This document shows positions 17,342 to 26,216 of a DNA stretch of 64,000 nt, piece by piece (position 1 is the stretch's first letter; every line of letters starts with the position of its first letter). Source of the DNA: Bacteroidaceae bacterium (GTDB taxonomy: Bacteria; Bacteroidota; Bacteroidia; Bacteroidales; Bacteroidaceae); contig JAFZSP010000091.1 in NCBI GenBank assembly GCA_017619335.1, forward strand, positions 93,454 to 157,453, written 5' to 3'. The notes under the pieces were generated by a model. It was given only the letters and a program-made list of their open reading frames with translations, did not search any database and had not been told where the DNA came from. A program made the position numbers and the translations under genes.

Positions 17342-19150
17342 ATGCAAATCGAACAGAAACTCACCCAGGCAGTCATCGCTGCCGTCAAGGATTTATATGG
17401 TCAGGAGGTGCCTGAATCTCTCGTCCAGTTGGGCGCCACAAAGAAAGAATTTGAGGGGCACTTGACGCTCATTGTCTTCCCCTTCCTGAAGATGAGTCGC
17501 AAGAAGCCCGAGGACACCGCTCAGGAGATTGGACAATACTTGGCCACCAACCTGCCCGATGTGGTAGCACGCTTCAATGTCATCAAGGGATTCCTGAATA
17601 TGGTGATTGCTGATGCCTGTTGGGTCAGCCTCCTGAGTGAGATACAGCAGGACGCCCAGTGGGGTCTCACTCCTGTGACAGACAACTCTCCACTGGTGAT
17701 GATTGAATATTCCTCTCCCAACACCAACAAACCGCTTCATTTAGGCCACGTGCGCAACAACCTTTTAGGATGGGCGCTGGCACAGGTGATGCAGGCCAAC
17801 GGCAACAAGGTGGTGAAGACCAACATCGTCAACGATCGTGGCATTCACATCTGCAAGTCTATGCTGGCTTGGCAGAAGTGGGGCAACGGCGAGACACCAG
17901 AGAGCACAGGCAAGAAGGGCGACCACCTGATTGGCGATTACTATGTGGCCTTTGACAAGCATTATCGTGCAGAACTGAAGGAGCTGACAGAGAAATTCAT
18001 GGCAGAAGGTATGGAGGAAGAGGCAGCCAAGGAACGTGCCGAGAAGGAAAGCACCCTGATGCAGGAGGCTCGCCAGATGCTGGTGAAATGGGAACAGAAT
18101 GACCCCGAAGTGCGTGGCCTTTGGGAGCAGATGAACAACTGGGTGTATGCTGGTTTTGACGAGACATACAAAGCATTGGGCGTTGGCTTCGACAAGATTT
18201 ATTACGAGAGCCAGACCTATCTGGAAGGTAAGGAAAAGGTGGAAGAGGGCTTGCAGAAAGGCATCTTCTATCGTCGAGACGATGGCTCTGTCTGGGCAGA
18301 CCTCACGGGTGAAGGCCTTGACGAGAAGCTGTTGCTGCGAGCCGATGGTACCAGTGTTTACATGACGCAGGACATCGGAACCGCCAAGCTGCGCTTCCAG
18401 GACTTTCCTATTGACAAGATGATCTATGTGGTTGGCAATGAGCAGAACTACCACTTCCAGGTGCTCTCTATTCTCTTGGACAAACTGGGCTTCAAGTGGG
18501 GCAAGGACCTTGTGCATTTCTCCTACGGCATGGTGGAACTGCCCAATGGCAAGATGAAGTCCCGTGAAGGCACCGTGGTGGATGCCGATGACTTGATAGC
18601 CAAGATGATAGCTGATGCTCGCGAGATGAGTAGGGACAAAGTCAACAAGCTTGAAGACCTCACAGAGGAAGAGGCACAGGAGATCGCTCGCATCGTGGGT
18701 ATGGGCGCCCTCAAGTACTTCATCCTCAAGGTGGATGCCCGCAAGAATATGCTCTTCAATCCCGAGGAGTCCATTGACTTCAATGGCAACACGGGGCCCT
18801 TCATCCAATATACCTATGCCCGCATCCGCAGCATTCTGAGGAAAGTCCCGTTTGTTGCGTTGACAACGCAACAAACAGAACTCTCTGACAAAGAGATTGC
18901 TCTCATCCAACAGCTTGCTGCCTTCGGCACAGCTGTGCGTCAGGCAGGAACGGACTACAATGTCAGCGTCATCGCCAACTACTGCTATGACCTGGCGAAG
19001 GAGTTCAATGGCTTCTATCATGACTTCCCCATCCTGAAGGAAGAGGATGAGCAGAAGCGGGCCGTGCGCCTTGCTCTCTGTGAGGCTGTTTCCAAAGTCA
19101 TCAAGTCCGGCATGAGCCTGTTAGGTATCGAAGTTCCTGAGAGGATGTGA
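17342..19150 (+). CDS. argS: Arginyl-tRNA synthetase
   Basis: The 602-residue class I synthetase contains EYSSPNTNKPLHLGHVRNN (HLGH = HIGH motif), the ArgS loop region KMKSREGTVVDADDL, FNGNTGPFIQYTYARIRSIL and the C-terminal anticodon-binding domain ending LLGIEVPERM. It charges tRNA-Arg. A perfect 27-nt palindrome lies in a variable segment at codons ~503-512. The reading frame is intact and the length is normal. Confidence 0.97.
   Translation: MQIEQKLTQAVIAAVKDLYGQEVPESLVQLGATKKEFEGHLTLIVFPFLKMSRKKPEDTAQEIGQYLATNLPDVVARFNVIKGFLNMVIADACWVSLLSEIQQDAQWGLTPVTDNSPLVMIEYSSPNTNKPLHLGHVRNNLLGWALAQVMQANGNKVVKTNIVNDRGIHICKSMLAWQKWGNGETPESTGKKGDHLIGDYYVAFDKHYRAELKELTEKFMAEGMEEEAAKERAEKESTLMQEARQMLVKWEQNDPEVRGLWEQMNNWVYAGFDETYKALGVGFDKIYYESQTYLEGKEKVEEGLQKGIFYRRDDGSVWADLTGEGLDEKLLLRADGTSVYMTQDIGTAKLRFQDFPIDKMIYVVGNEQNYHFQVLSILLDKLGFKWGKDLVHFSYGMVELPNGKMKSREGTVVDADDLIAKMIADAREMSRDKVNKLEDLTEEEAQEIARIVGMGALKYFILKVDARKNMLFNPEESIDFNGNTGPFIQYTYARIRSILRKVPFVALTTQQTELSDKEIALIQQLAAFGTAVRQAGTDYNVSVIANYCYDLAKEFNGFYHDFPILKEEDEQKRAVRLALCEAVSKVIKSGMSLLGIEVPERM
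18850..18876. repeat. Perfect 13-bp inverted repeat inside argS
   Basis: GTTTGTTGCGTTG, one A, then its exact complement. It encodes part of a variable loop (VPFVALTTQQTEL) just after the conserved ARIRSILRK helix. Confidence 0.9.
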
Positions 19151-19153
19151 TTT

Positions 19154-19561
19154 ATGGAACAGCCCGCCCAAGCTCTCTGTGTGGATGCCGCGTGCAGTGG
19201 TAACCCTGGTCCCATGGAGTACCGTGGGGTGCATCTGCCGTCTGGCAAGCTCGTCTTCCATTACGGGCCTGTTCACGGCACCAACAATATTGGCGAGTTC
19301 CTGGCCATCGTTCATGCGATGGCGCTGCTGAAGCAGAAAGGCCTCTCAATGCCCGTCTATAGCGACAGCCGCACTGCCATCATCTGGGCCACCAAGCGCA
19401 AGGCAAAGACCACCCTTGCGCCCACACCAGAGAACGCTCCCCTCCTCGCCCTCGTAGCCCGCGCCGAGGCTTGGCTCCAGCAAAACGGTCTGCCTTATCC
19501 CCTTATCAAGTGGGACACAGAGCACTGGGGAGAAATCCCCGCCGACTTCGGAAGAAAATAA
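19154..19561 (+). CDS. RNase H-fold protein, probable type I RNase H
   Basis: The 135-residue protein has the RNase HI pattern: Asp in LCVDAACSGNPGPMEYRG, Glu in NNIGEFLAIVHAM, Asp in VYSDSRTAIIWA, and a terminal acidic region (WGEIPADFGRK). These match the D-E-D-D active site in order and spacing. It is shorter than Escherichia coli RNase HI (155) and lacks the basic handle. The predicted role is removal of RNA from RNA-DNA hybrids. It starts three bases after the argS stop. Confidence 0.85.
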   Translation: MEQPAQALCVDAACSGNPGPMEYRGVHLPSGKLVFHYGPVHGTNNIGEFLAIVHAMALLKQKGLSMPVYSDSRTAIIWATKRKAKTTLAPTPENAPLLALVARAEAWLQQNGLPYPLIKWDTEHWGEIPADFGRK

Positions 19562-19590
19562 ATTTGTAAGCCCTTTACTCACAACATACA

Positions 19591-21432
19591 ATGAAAGAGT
19601 TCCTGAAAGTGCTGCGCCGCTTCGCCTTGCCCTACAAAGGTTATATGATAGGTGCCATCATCGCCAATCTGCTGTCGGCGGTGCTCAACGTCTTTTCATT
19701 CATGAGCATTATGCCCATGCTGAATATGCTGTTCGGAATGGACACATCGGCCTATGAATTCATGCCTTGGGACGGGCCAGAGGGTATCAAGGACATCGCC
19801 ATCAACAACCTGTATTATTATACTACCCTCCTCATCGGCCGCTTCGGACGGGAGACGGCGTTGCTGCTGATAGGCCTCTTCCTGGTGGTCACCACTTTCC
19901 TCAAGACCACTTGCTACTTCCTGTCGTCAGCGGTGATGGTTCCGCTGCGCACAGGCATCGTGCGCGACATCCGTATTATGGTATTTGACAAGGTGTTGCA
20001 CCTGCCGCTGGCCTTTGTCAATGATGAACGCAAGGGGGACATTATCGCCCGCATGAGTGGCGACGTGACAGAGGTGGAGAACAGCGTCACCTCTTCCCTG
20101 GACATGCTCATCAAGAATCCCATCCTCATCGTCTTTTACTTCGCCACCCTCATCTTCGTCTCCTGGCAACTGACGCTCTTCACCCTCCTCGTTATCCCTG
20201 TGCTGGGCTGGATTATGGGTGCCATCGGCCGCAAGTTGAAGGCACAAAGCCTCTTTGCCCAGAGCAAGTGGAGCGAGACGATGAGTCAGTTGGACGAGAT
20301 GCTTGGCGGCCTGCGAATCATCAAGGCGTTCATTGCCGAGGACAAGATTCTGGCTCGCTTCCGCAGGGTCAGCAATGAATTCCGTGATGCCACCAACCGC
20401 GTGGCCATCAGGCAGGCATCGGCCCATCCCGTCAGCGAGTTCCTGGGCACCTGCATCATCGTCCTCGTCCTTTGGTTCGGAGGTACCCTCATCTTTAGTG
20501 ACCATTCCCCCATTGACGCCCCCACCTTTATCTTCTATATGGTCATTCTTTACAGCGTCATCAACCCGCTGAAAGAACTCTCCAAGGCCAGCTACGCCAT
20601 CCCAAAGGGACTCGCCTCAATGGAACGTATCGACAAGATTCTCAATGCTGAGAACCCCATCAAGGAACCCTCACAACCTCACAGCCTCACAACCTCGCAA
20701 CCTCACGACTGCATCGAGTTCCGTGACGTCCATTTCCAGTATTCCAATAACCCGCAGGAGGTCATACATGGCGTGGATCTGACTGTGCCAAAAGGCAAGA
20801 CCATCGCTCTCGTGGGGCAATCTGGATCTGGGAAATCCACCCTGGTGGATTTGCTGCCTCGTTATCACGATGTGACTGGTGGTGAGATTCTCATTGACGG
20901 CGTGAATGTCAAGGACTTCCGACTTCACGACCTGCGTTCCCTCATCGGCAATGTGAATCAGGAAGCCATCCTCTTCAACGACACCTTCTTTAATAACATC
21001 GCTTTTGGCGTGCCCGACGCCACGATGGAGCAGGTGGTGGAGGCTGCCAAGATTGCCAACGCCCACGACTTCATCCTTCAGAGCGAAAACGGTTATGACA
21101 CCTACGTGGGCGATCGAGGCTGTCGTCTCAGCGGCGGTCAGCGTCAGCGCATCAGCATCGCTCGTGCCATCCTCAAGAACCCGCCCATTCTCATCCTGGA
21201 CGAAGCCACCAGCGCCCTGGACACAGAGAGCGAGCGTCTGGTGCAGGAAGCGCTGGAACGCCTGATGAAGTCCCGCACCACCATCGCCATTGCCCACCGT
21301 CTTTCCACCATCAAGAATGCCGACGAGATCTGCGTCCTCCATGAAGGCCGCATCGTGGAACACGGCACCCACGAAGAACTCCTCAGCATCAACGGTTATT
21401 ACAAGCATCTCAATGACATGCAACAGCTGTAA
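19591..21432 (+). CDS. ABC exporter, fused permease-ATPase (MsbA-like)
   Basis: The 613-residue half-transporter has six membrane helices in the N-terminal ~330 residues and an ATPase domain with Walker A GQSGSGKST, Q-loop NQEAILF, signature LSGGQRQR, Walker B ILILDEATSALD and the switch His in AIAHRLST. It probably flips lipid or lipid-linked substrates, as MsbA does, but the substrate is not determinable. The linker between membrane and ATPase domains (EPSQPHSLTTSQPHDC) is encoded by five octamer repeats. Confidence 0.9.
   Translation: MKEFLKVLRRFALPYKGYMIGAIIANLLSAVLNVFSFMSIMPMLNMLFGMDTSAYEFMPWDGPEGIKDIAINNLYYYTTLLIGRFGRETALLLIGLFLVVTTFLKTTCYFLSSAVMVPLRTGIVRDIRIMVFDKVLHLPLAFVNDERKGDIIARMSGDVTEVENSVTSSLDMLIKNPILIVFYFATLIFVSWQLTLFTLLVIPVLGWIMGAIGRKLKAQSLFAQSKWSETMSQLDEMLGGLRIIKAFIAEDKILARFRRVSNEFRDATNRVAIRQASAHPVSEFLGTCIIVLVLWFGGTLIFSDHSPIDAPTFIFYMVILYSVINPLKELSKASYAIPKGLASMERIDKILNAENPIKEPSQPHSLTTSQPHDCIEFRDVHFQYSNNPQEVIHGVDLTVPKGKTIALVGQSGSGKSTLVDLLPRYHDVTGGEILIDGVNVKDFRLHDLRSLIGNVNQEAILFNDTFFNNIAFGVPDATMEQVVEAAKIANAHDFILQSENGYDTYVGDRGCRLSGGQRQRISIARAILKNPPILILDEATSALDTESERLVQEALERLMKSRTTIAIAHRLSTIKNADEICVLHEGRIVEHGTHEELLSINGYYKHLNDMQQL
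20669..20708. repeat. Five octamers CCTCACAA in the ABC exporter gene
   Basis: Units CCTCACAA, CCTCACAG, CCTCACAA, CCTCGCAA, CCTCACGA give a Ser/Gln/Pro/His/Thr linker just before the ATPase domain. Confidence 0.9.
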
Positions 21433-21490
21433 AGGATCCAGTTCCCAACCACGCACATCAGGATGGGGAACTTCTGCTGCGCTGCGCCAG

Positions 21491-23401
21491 ATGGGGGGTG
21501 CAGCTCTCCTTTGGCTCCTCACATTCCTCCTTGGCAAGCTGGCTTTCATCGTTGTTTGCCACGGAGCAGAACCCATTTCTGTGGGGGACGTTGCTGCCAT
21601 TGTCTGGCATGGGTTGCCAATGGATCTTTCCACTACGGCATATTTGTTGCTGCTCCCCTGGCTCTGTGCATGGATAGCCGGCAACTGGCCTTCCTCCTGG
21701 CGTTGGCTGAGACCTTTGCTGCTAGCTTTCAATGCATTGGCCGCTATTGTCATCGCTGCCTGCATCGTGGGAGACATCGCCCTTTATCCCTTCTGGGGCT
21801 TCAAACTCGATGCCACCATCTGGACCTACATCGACAGCCCTCGTGATGCCATTGCCAGCGTCTCCACAGCCTTCGTCCTTCTTCACCTGGCTGCCTTCAT
21901 CCTTCTGGCCGTCTGCATCTTCTTGGGCGCTCGTCTGGTTCTTTCTTCTATTTCCATTAAAGGGAAAACAGGAAGACGCTGGTTCCTCCATCGCTCTCCT
22001 CTGCTGCAGTTTATAGTGAGGAACCTTCTCTTTGCCCTCGTGGGCGTTCTCCTCTTCATCGTCCTTCGTGGCGGCATCACAGAATCCACCATGAATGTGG
22101 GCAACGCCTACTTCAGTGACCGCCAATTCCTTAACCACGCTGCCGTCAACCCGGCCTTCTCTCTTCTTTCCTCCTCCCAGAAAGCAGAGCGTTTCGACCT
22201 TCTCTACCGCTCGATGCCCGCAGAGGAAGCCGCCTCTCTACTTGCCGGCCTCTACCCTGTCACCACCTCCCCCTCCATCCTCCTCACCTCCCGTCCCTCC
22301 ATTCTCCTTCTCTTCTGGGAAGGCTGTGGCGGACAGCTCACTGCTTCCCTCGGAGGCCCCACAGGGGAAGCCGCCATCACCCCCAACCTGGACAGTCTCG
22401 CCCGCAGCGGCATCTTCTTCTCTGAGCTGCGAGCCAACAGCTTCCGCACAGACCGCGGCACCCTCAGCACCCTCTCCGGACAGCCAGCCTACCCCATGCA
22501 CTCCCTCATGAAGATGGCCATGCGTGCCAGCCACCTCCCAAGTATCGCCCGTACCCTGCAGGCCGCTGGTTACGCCACCTCTTTTACCTACGGCGGCGAC
22601 CTCAACTTCACAAATATGAAGGGTTATCTCCTCTCCACAGGCTTCCAGCACACCGTCTCCGAGGACGACTTCTCCCGCAGCGAGCGCGCCACCTCCAAAT
22701 GGGGCGTTTGTGACAGCATCCTCTTTGAACGCCTCTATGAGGAGACCATTTCCGCTGTAACTGTGCCCGATGGTTCTTCCTCCCCCTTCTTCCACGCCGC
22801 CCTCACCCTCAGCAGCCACGAGCCCTGGGACGTTCCTGCCTCCTTCCGTCGTCCCAGTGACCCAGACGAGAAGGTGGCTTCCTTCCGTTATACAGATCAT
22901 CACTTGGGACGTTTCATCAGTCACCTGCGCCAAACGTCTCTCTGGGATAACCTTCTCATTATCATCCTTCCAGATCACGGCGTACTCGCTACAGATGTCC
23001 TCGACTGGCAAGACCCGCGCTTCTTCCACATTCCAATGGTGTGGACAGGAGGAGCCGTCACTGGTTCTGCCACTGTCAACGCCCTCATGAACCAGAGCGA
23101 CCTGCCTGCTACCCTGCTCTCACAACTCGACCTACCCCACGATGATTTCCCGTGGAGCCGCGACGTTCTCTCTCCTGCCTACACCCGTCCGTTCACCTAT
23201 TCGACATTCAATGACGGCTTTGCCATCACTGTGAACAATTCACAACGGACAACTGGCAGTTCACAGACAACCACCGTCTTCTTTGACAACAAAGCCCAGT
23301 CCGCCACCACATACGGTGATTCCCGGCTCCAAGACAGCCTCACCCATTTGGGCAAGGCTATCCTCCAACGTTCCTACGATCATCTGGAACAGTTGCACTA
23401 A
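21491..23401 (+). CDS. Membrane sulfatase-fold enzyme (lipoteichoic-acid-synthase/phosphoethanolamine-transferase-like)
   Basis: From ATG 21491 the product is 636 residues; the frame is open further upstream, but only across the end of the ABC gene. About five N-terminal membrane helices precede a periplasmic alkaline-phosphatase-superfamily domain: LFWEGCGG (metal ligand Glu), RTDRGTLSTLSGQP with the nucleophile Thr, SSHEPW, and LPDHG with metal-binding Asp and His. Relatives move phosphoglycerol or phosphoethanolamine onto surface glycans or lipid A. It lies 58 nt after the exporter and is probably co-transcribed, suggesting joint envelope-lipid work. Confidence 0.85.
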   Translation: MGGAALLWLLTFLLGKLAFIVVCHGAEPISVGDVAAIVWHGLPMDLSTTAYLLLLPWLCAWIAGNWPSSWRWLRPLLLAFNALAAIVIAACIVGDIALYPFWGFKLDATIWTYIDSPRDAIASVSTAFVLLHLAAFILLAVCIFLGARLVLSSISIKGKTGRRWFLHRSPLLQFIVRNLLFALVGVLLFIVLRGGITESTMNVGNAYFSDRQFLNHAAVNPAFSLLSSSQKAERFDLLYRSMPAEEAASLLAGLYPVTTSPSILLTSRPSILLLFWEGCGGQLTASLGGPTGEAAITPNLDSLARSGIFFSELRANSFRTDRGTLSTLSGQPAYPMHSLMKMAMRASHLPSIARTLQAAGYATSFTYGGDLNFTNMKGYLLSTGFQHTVSEDDFSRSERATSKWGVCDSILFERLYEETISAVTVPDGSSSPFFHAALTLSSHEPWDVPASFRRPSDPDEKVASFRYTDHHLGRFISHLRQTSLWDNLLIIILPDHGVLATDVLDWQDPRFFHIPMVWTGGAVTGSATVNALMNQSDLPATLLSQLDLPHDDFPWSRDVLSPAYTRPFTYSTFNDGFAITVNNSQRTTGSSQTTTVFFDNKAQSATTYGDSRLQDSLTHLGKAILQRSYDHLEQLH

Positions 23402-23513
23402 GGGTGCCGGGAATTGTTTGTACGAGTGTATATTGAGGACGGGAAGAAGAGAGTGAGGAAGTGAAGAATGAAAGCGCTCAATTCCCAAACAACTGTAGAG
23501 AAATATTACTTAC

Positions 23514-23779
23514 GTTTCGCAAGTATGCCAACAAACTGTAATATAATGCCCTTAGGGGCATAATAGGGGTAGCCAGCCATTTTAATGGCTGGTATGCAAT
23601 GGCAGGAAAAACGCGTGCCTTTAGGTACGCGACAACAGATCCCTATCGCGTACCTAAAGGCACGCATTCCATTATACAACCTCTTACCAGCCAATGAATT
23701 GGCTGGCTACCCCTATCAAATGCCTACGGCATAAAACCCTTCAAACCCCATCAAATGCCTACGGCATTACTTGCGAAAC
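23514..23779. repeat. Nested palindromic repeat element, copy A
   Basis: Ends are inverted (GTTTCGCAAGTA near 23514; its complement ends at 23779). The core is a 20-bp perfect inverted repeat (23613-23632 and 23646-23665) around a 13-nt loop, CAACAGATCCCTA. Side hairpins GCCAGCCA...TGGCTGG occur at both flanks, and ATGCC..GGCAT modules lie at the ends. The 53-nt core is identical to copy B at 62.8 kb. It fills most of the gene-free 23402-23902 stretch and holds no convincing gene. Confidence 0.9.
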
Positions 23780-23812
23780 TTGAGTGAGATTATTTCGGAA
23801 TCGGGTAAAAGC

Positions 23813-23855
23813 AACTTGCCTGCATCACGGAGGAGGATGCAGGCAAGTTTTTTTT
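23813..23855 (+). terminator. Strong intrinsic terminator, possibly bidirectional
   Basis: A 14-bp stem (AACTTGCCTGCATC and complement) with a 9-nt loop is followed by eight T on the plus strand. It separates the sulfatase-fold gene from the convergent flotillin gene. Confidence 0.85.
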
Positions 23856-23902
23856 GATGGATTTGTGAAGCGCTTCAAGAATGAAGTGGCAAGAGTCGGG
23901 CG

Positions 23903-25270
23903 TCACTCGCTGGCAGCGGCGGCATCCTGCTCGGCCTTCTTCTTGGCGAGGTACTCGGGGAGGTTGAGACCGGCTTGCTCGAAGAGGTCGTTGAGGGGAG
24001 GAATGCTCTTCATGAGTCCGCTGACGAAGCCGGCTGTGGAGCTCTTGCCGTCGGCACCGGCAGCGCCGCTGTCCCAGACGGTGACCTTGTCTATGTTGAT
24101 ACCCTTGATGGCTTCCACCTGTGTCTTGACGAGTTCGGGCAGTTTCTCCAGGAGGAGGAGGGAGTAGGCGGCAGTGGCGTCGCCTCCAGCAGCCTGCACC
24201 ATCTTGTCGTAGCCCTGTGCCTGGCGGGTCAGGATTTCATAGAGACCCTTTGCTTCGGCTTCCATCTTGGCGAAGACGGCGTCTGCTTCACCGCGAGCAA
24301 TGGCGCGTTTCTGTTCGGCCTCGGCCTCGGCGGCGATGATCAGACGCTGCTTTTCAATCTCCTGTTGCACGATGACGTTGGCGGTCTCTGTGGCGCGTTC
24401 GCGTTCGGCACGTGCGATTTCGGCCTGCTGCTCGGCAGCGTAGGCTTCTTCCAGGGCCTTTGCCTGCTGGACTTTTTCGGCAGCGTTGGCCTTGCGGGCT
24501 GCTTCTGCCTCTTTCTCACGACGGAAAGCCTCGGAGTTGGCTATCTCCACCTTGGCCTCGTTCTCACCCTTCACAGCCTGGGCGTTGGCATCGGCGGTAC
24601 GGACGCGGGTTTCACGGACGGCTTCTGCCTTACCGATTTCACCTATCTTGTCCTGCTCGGCCACGCGCACCTTGGCTTCGTTGATGGCCTTGGCGGCAGC
24701 TTCACGACCGAGGGCCTCGATGTAACCGCTCTCGTCCTTGATATCGGTGACGTTCACGTTGATGAGTCTGAGACCAATCTTCTTCAGCTCCACTTCCACG
24801 TTGGTGCTGATGGCCTCCAGGAACTTATCACGGTCGGAGTTCAGTTCCTCAATGGACATGGTGGCAATAACCAGACGCAACTGACCAAAGAGAATATCAC
24901 GGGCGAGTTCCTGAATCTGCTGCGGGGTCTGACCCAACAGACGCTCGGCAGCAGCCTGCATGTACTCGGGTTCGGTGCTGATACCCACGGTGAAGCGGCA
25001 GGGCACATCCACGCGGATGTTCTGGCGGGACAGGGCATTGGTCAGGTTGGCATCAATGCTGAGGGGCGTTAGTGACATGTAGGCGTAGTCCTGGATAATA
25101 GGCCAGACGAAGGTGCCGCCTCCGTGCACACACTTAGCAGAGCCTTTCGTGGCGCTGGTGCCATAGATGACGAGGATTTTGTCCGAGGGACAACGACGGT
25201 AGCGATTGAAGATCGCAACGATGAGGAAGAAGGCAACAACGGCTGCCACAACGATAAAATAAAGTTCCAT
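23903..25270 (-). CDS. Flotillin-like SPFH-domain protein
   Basis: The 455-residue protein has an N-terminal membrane helix (VVAAVVAFFLIVAIF), then an SPFH domain (TFVWPIIQDYAYMSLTPLSIDANL), then a long Ala/Glu coiled coil (~205-345) rich in EAEA repeats, and a C-terminal oligomerisation region. Flotillins organise membrane microdomains. It is the last gene of an NfeD / small membrane protein / flotillin operon, the arrangement known for NfeD with SPFH partners. The terminal segment is Ala/Glu/Lys-rich. Confidence 0.92.
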   Translation of the reverse strand: MELYFIVVAAVVAFFLIVAIFNRYRRCPSDKILVIYGTSATKGSAKCVHGGGTFVWPIIQDYAYMSLTPLSIDANLTNALSRQNIRVDVPCRFTVGISTEPEYMQAAAERLLGQTPQQIQELARDILFGQLRLVIATMSIEELNSDRDKFLEAISTNVEVELKKIGLRLINVNVTDIKDESGYIEALGREAAAKAINEAKVRVAEQDKIGEIGKAEAVRETRVRTADANAQAVKGENEAKVEIANSEAFRREKEAEAARKANAAEKVQQAKALEEAYAAEQQAEIARAERERATETANVIVQQEIEKQRLIIAAEAEAEQKRAIARGEADAVFAKMEAEAKGLYEILTRQAQGYDKMVQAAGGDATAAYSLLLLEKLPELVKTQVEAIKGINIDKVTVWDSGAAGADGKSSTAGFVSGLMKSIPPLNDLFEQAGLNLPEYLAKKKAEQDAAAASE

Positions 25271-25310
25271 ACGTTATTTTGGTTTAAAGTTTTATGTTTA
25301 AAGTGAATGG

Positions 25311-25391
25311 TTATTTATAGTGTCTGCGATTTCGGTAGTGCTGCCAGACGGCGGCTACGATGACTGCGAGGGCAAGAAGAGAGAAGAGCAT
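25311..25391 (-). CDS. 26-residue single-pass membrane protein
   Basis: ATG 25391 to TAA 25311 encodes MLFSLLALAVIVAAVWQHYR followed by NRRHYK: a hydrophobic helix of ~15 residues and a strongly basic tail, a textbook N-out/C-in small membrane protein. It sits between nfeD-like and flotillin genes in the same direction, 33 nt after the former, with heptamer tracts on both sides. It is too short for usual gene callers. No homologue is recalled; function would be inferred only from its operon partners. Confidence 0.55.
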   Translation of the reverse strand: MLFSLLALAVIVAAVWQHYRNRRHYK

Positions 25392-25400
25392 GGGGGTTTT

Positions 25401-25435
25401 AGTTTAATGTTTAATGATTAATGTTTAAAGTTTTT
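25401..25435. repeat. Heptamer tract AGTTTAA/TGTTTAA x5
   Basis: Units AGTTTAA, TGTTTAA, TGATTAA, TGTTTAA, AGTTTTT include the stop codon of the NfeD-like gene (minus strand). A second, shorter tract (GTTTAAA, 25282-25302) precedes the flotillin start. Confidence 0.8.
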
Positions 25436-26087
25436 CTACGAGGAGGCTGCCGCTATCGATGACTTTGACGACGCGAACGCGGGAGCCTGTGGGCAGGAAG
25501 TCACCATCAGTGAAGGCGTTGAGCTCGTGGACGGAGCCGTTGACGCTGATTTGGATCTTGCCGGCAGCGGCATGATTAGCGGGGATGCGCAGATAGACGC
25601 TGGCGGTCTGGCCCACGCAGTCCTGAATGCGGAAGCTGCCGTTGCGCTCCAGGCTGAGCAGGGCGCGCAGCATTACCACAAAGACGGCCACGAAGAGGAG
25701 ACCACAGGCGAAGGCAATCAGCACCAGCAGCGTGGTGCTCTTCACAACGGGAGCGAAACTGATGCCGCCCCAGCCGAAGCCCAGGAAGAAGTTGATGAAG
25801 TTCCGCAGGGTAAACAGGGAGAAGATGCCTGCCGAACCCAGTGTGCCCTCGTGACCCGTGTGACCAGTGGAGACATCGATGTCGCCAACGCCGTCGGCAT
25901 CCAGGTCGGTGTGAACATCAAAGTCCGTGCTGACGTCTGCATCCACATCGGCATCCATATCTCCGAGGCCCATAAGCATCAGGGCGTTCTGAATGATGAA
26001 AACCACACTCGCGGCGATGGCACAAGCCCAGAAGAGCTGCATCGTGGAGTCGAGCTGTGAGAACCAATTGGAAAGTTGAGTAAACAT
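25425..26087 (-). CDS. NfeD-like membrane protein (OB-fold), flotillin partner
   Basis: The start is placed at ATG 26087 (MFTQLSNWFSQLDS), giving 220 residues; the frame upstream runs into the promoter. A membrane helix at ~17-37 is followed by an Asp/Val-rich segment (MDADVDADVSTDFDVHTDLDAD), two more helices (~90-140) and a C-terminal OB-like domain (GQTASVYLRIPANHAAAGKIQI, GSRVRVVKVIDSGSLLVEKL). NfeD proteins pair with SPFH proteins, which are encoded downstream here. The acidic aspartate ladder might bind divalent cations, which is a guess. Confidence 0.82.
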   Translation of the reverse strand: MFTQLSNWFSQLDSTMQLFWACAIAASVVFIIQNALMLMGLGDMDADVDADVSTDFDVHTDLDADGVGDIDVSTGHTGHEGTLGSAGIFSLFTLRNFINFFLGFGWGGISFAPVVKSTTLLVLIAFACGLLFVAVFVVMLRALLSLERNGSFRIQDCVGQTASVYLRIPANHAAAGKIQISVNGSVHELNAFTDGDFLPTGSRVRVVKVIDSGSLLVEKL

Positions 26088-26165
26088 ATTGAGTTGAGAG
26101 TTTAGAGTTGAAAGATATTTTGCCCTTAATAGGGCTGAGAAGGGTAAAGTGACCCTAAGAGGGGA

Positions 26166-26173
26166 CAAATATA
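26166..26173 (-). promoter_or_regulatory. -7 box of the NfeD/flotillin operon
   Basis: TATATTTG on the minus strand fits TAnnTTTG and lies ~80 nt before the NfeD-like ATG. No clear -33 box. Confidence 0.45.
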
Positions 26174-26216
26174 TGAAATAATTTCGATTCTACCTCGTTT
26201 TTTGCCAGAAACTTAC

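Noticed and set aside
21290..21490. Upstream extension of the sulfatase-fold gene into the ABC exporter gene
   Set aside because: The extra residues are Ser/Thr/Pro-rich shadow translation of the ATPase domain; the membrane protein begins naturally at ATG 21491.
23506..23694. Short minus-strand reading frame through copy A containing RYAIGICCRVPKGT (a similar one at 62787-62996 in copy B)
   Set aside because: It is the translation of the palindromic core in both copies, starts in different contexts and has no features of a protein; treated as non-coding repeat.
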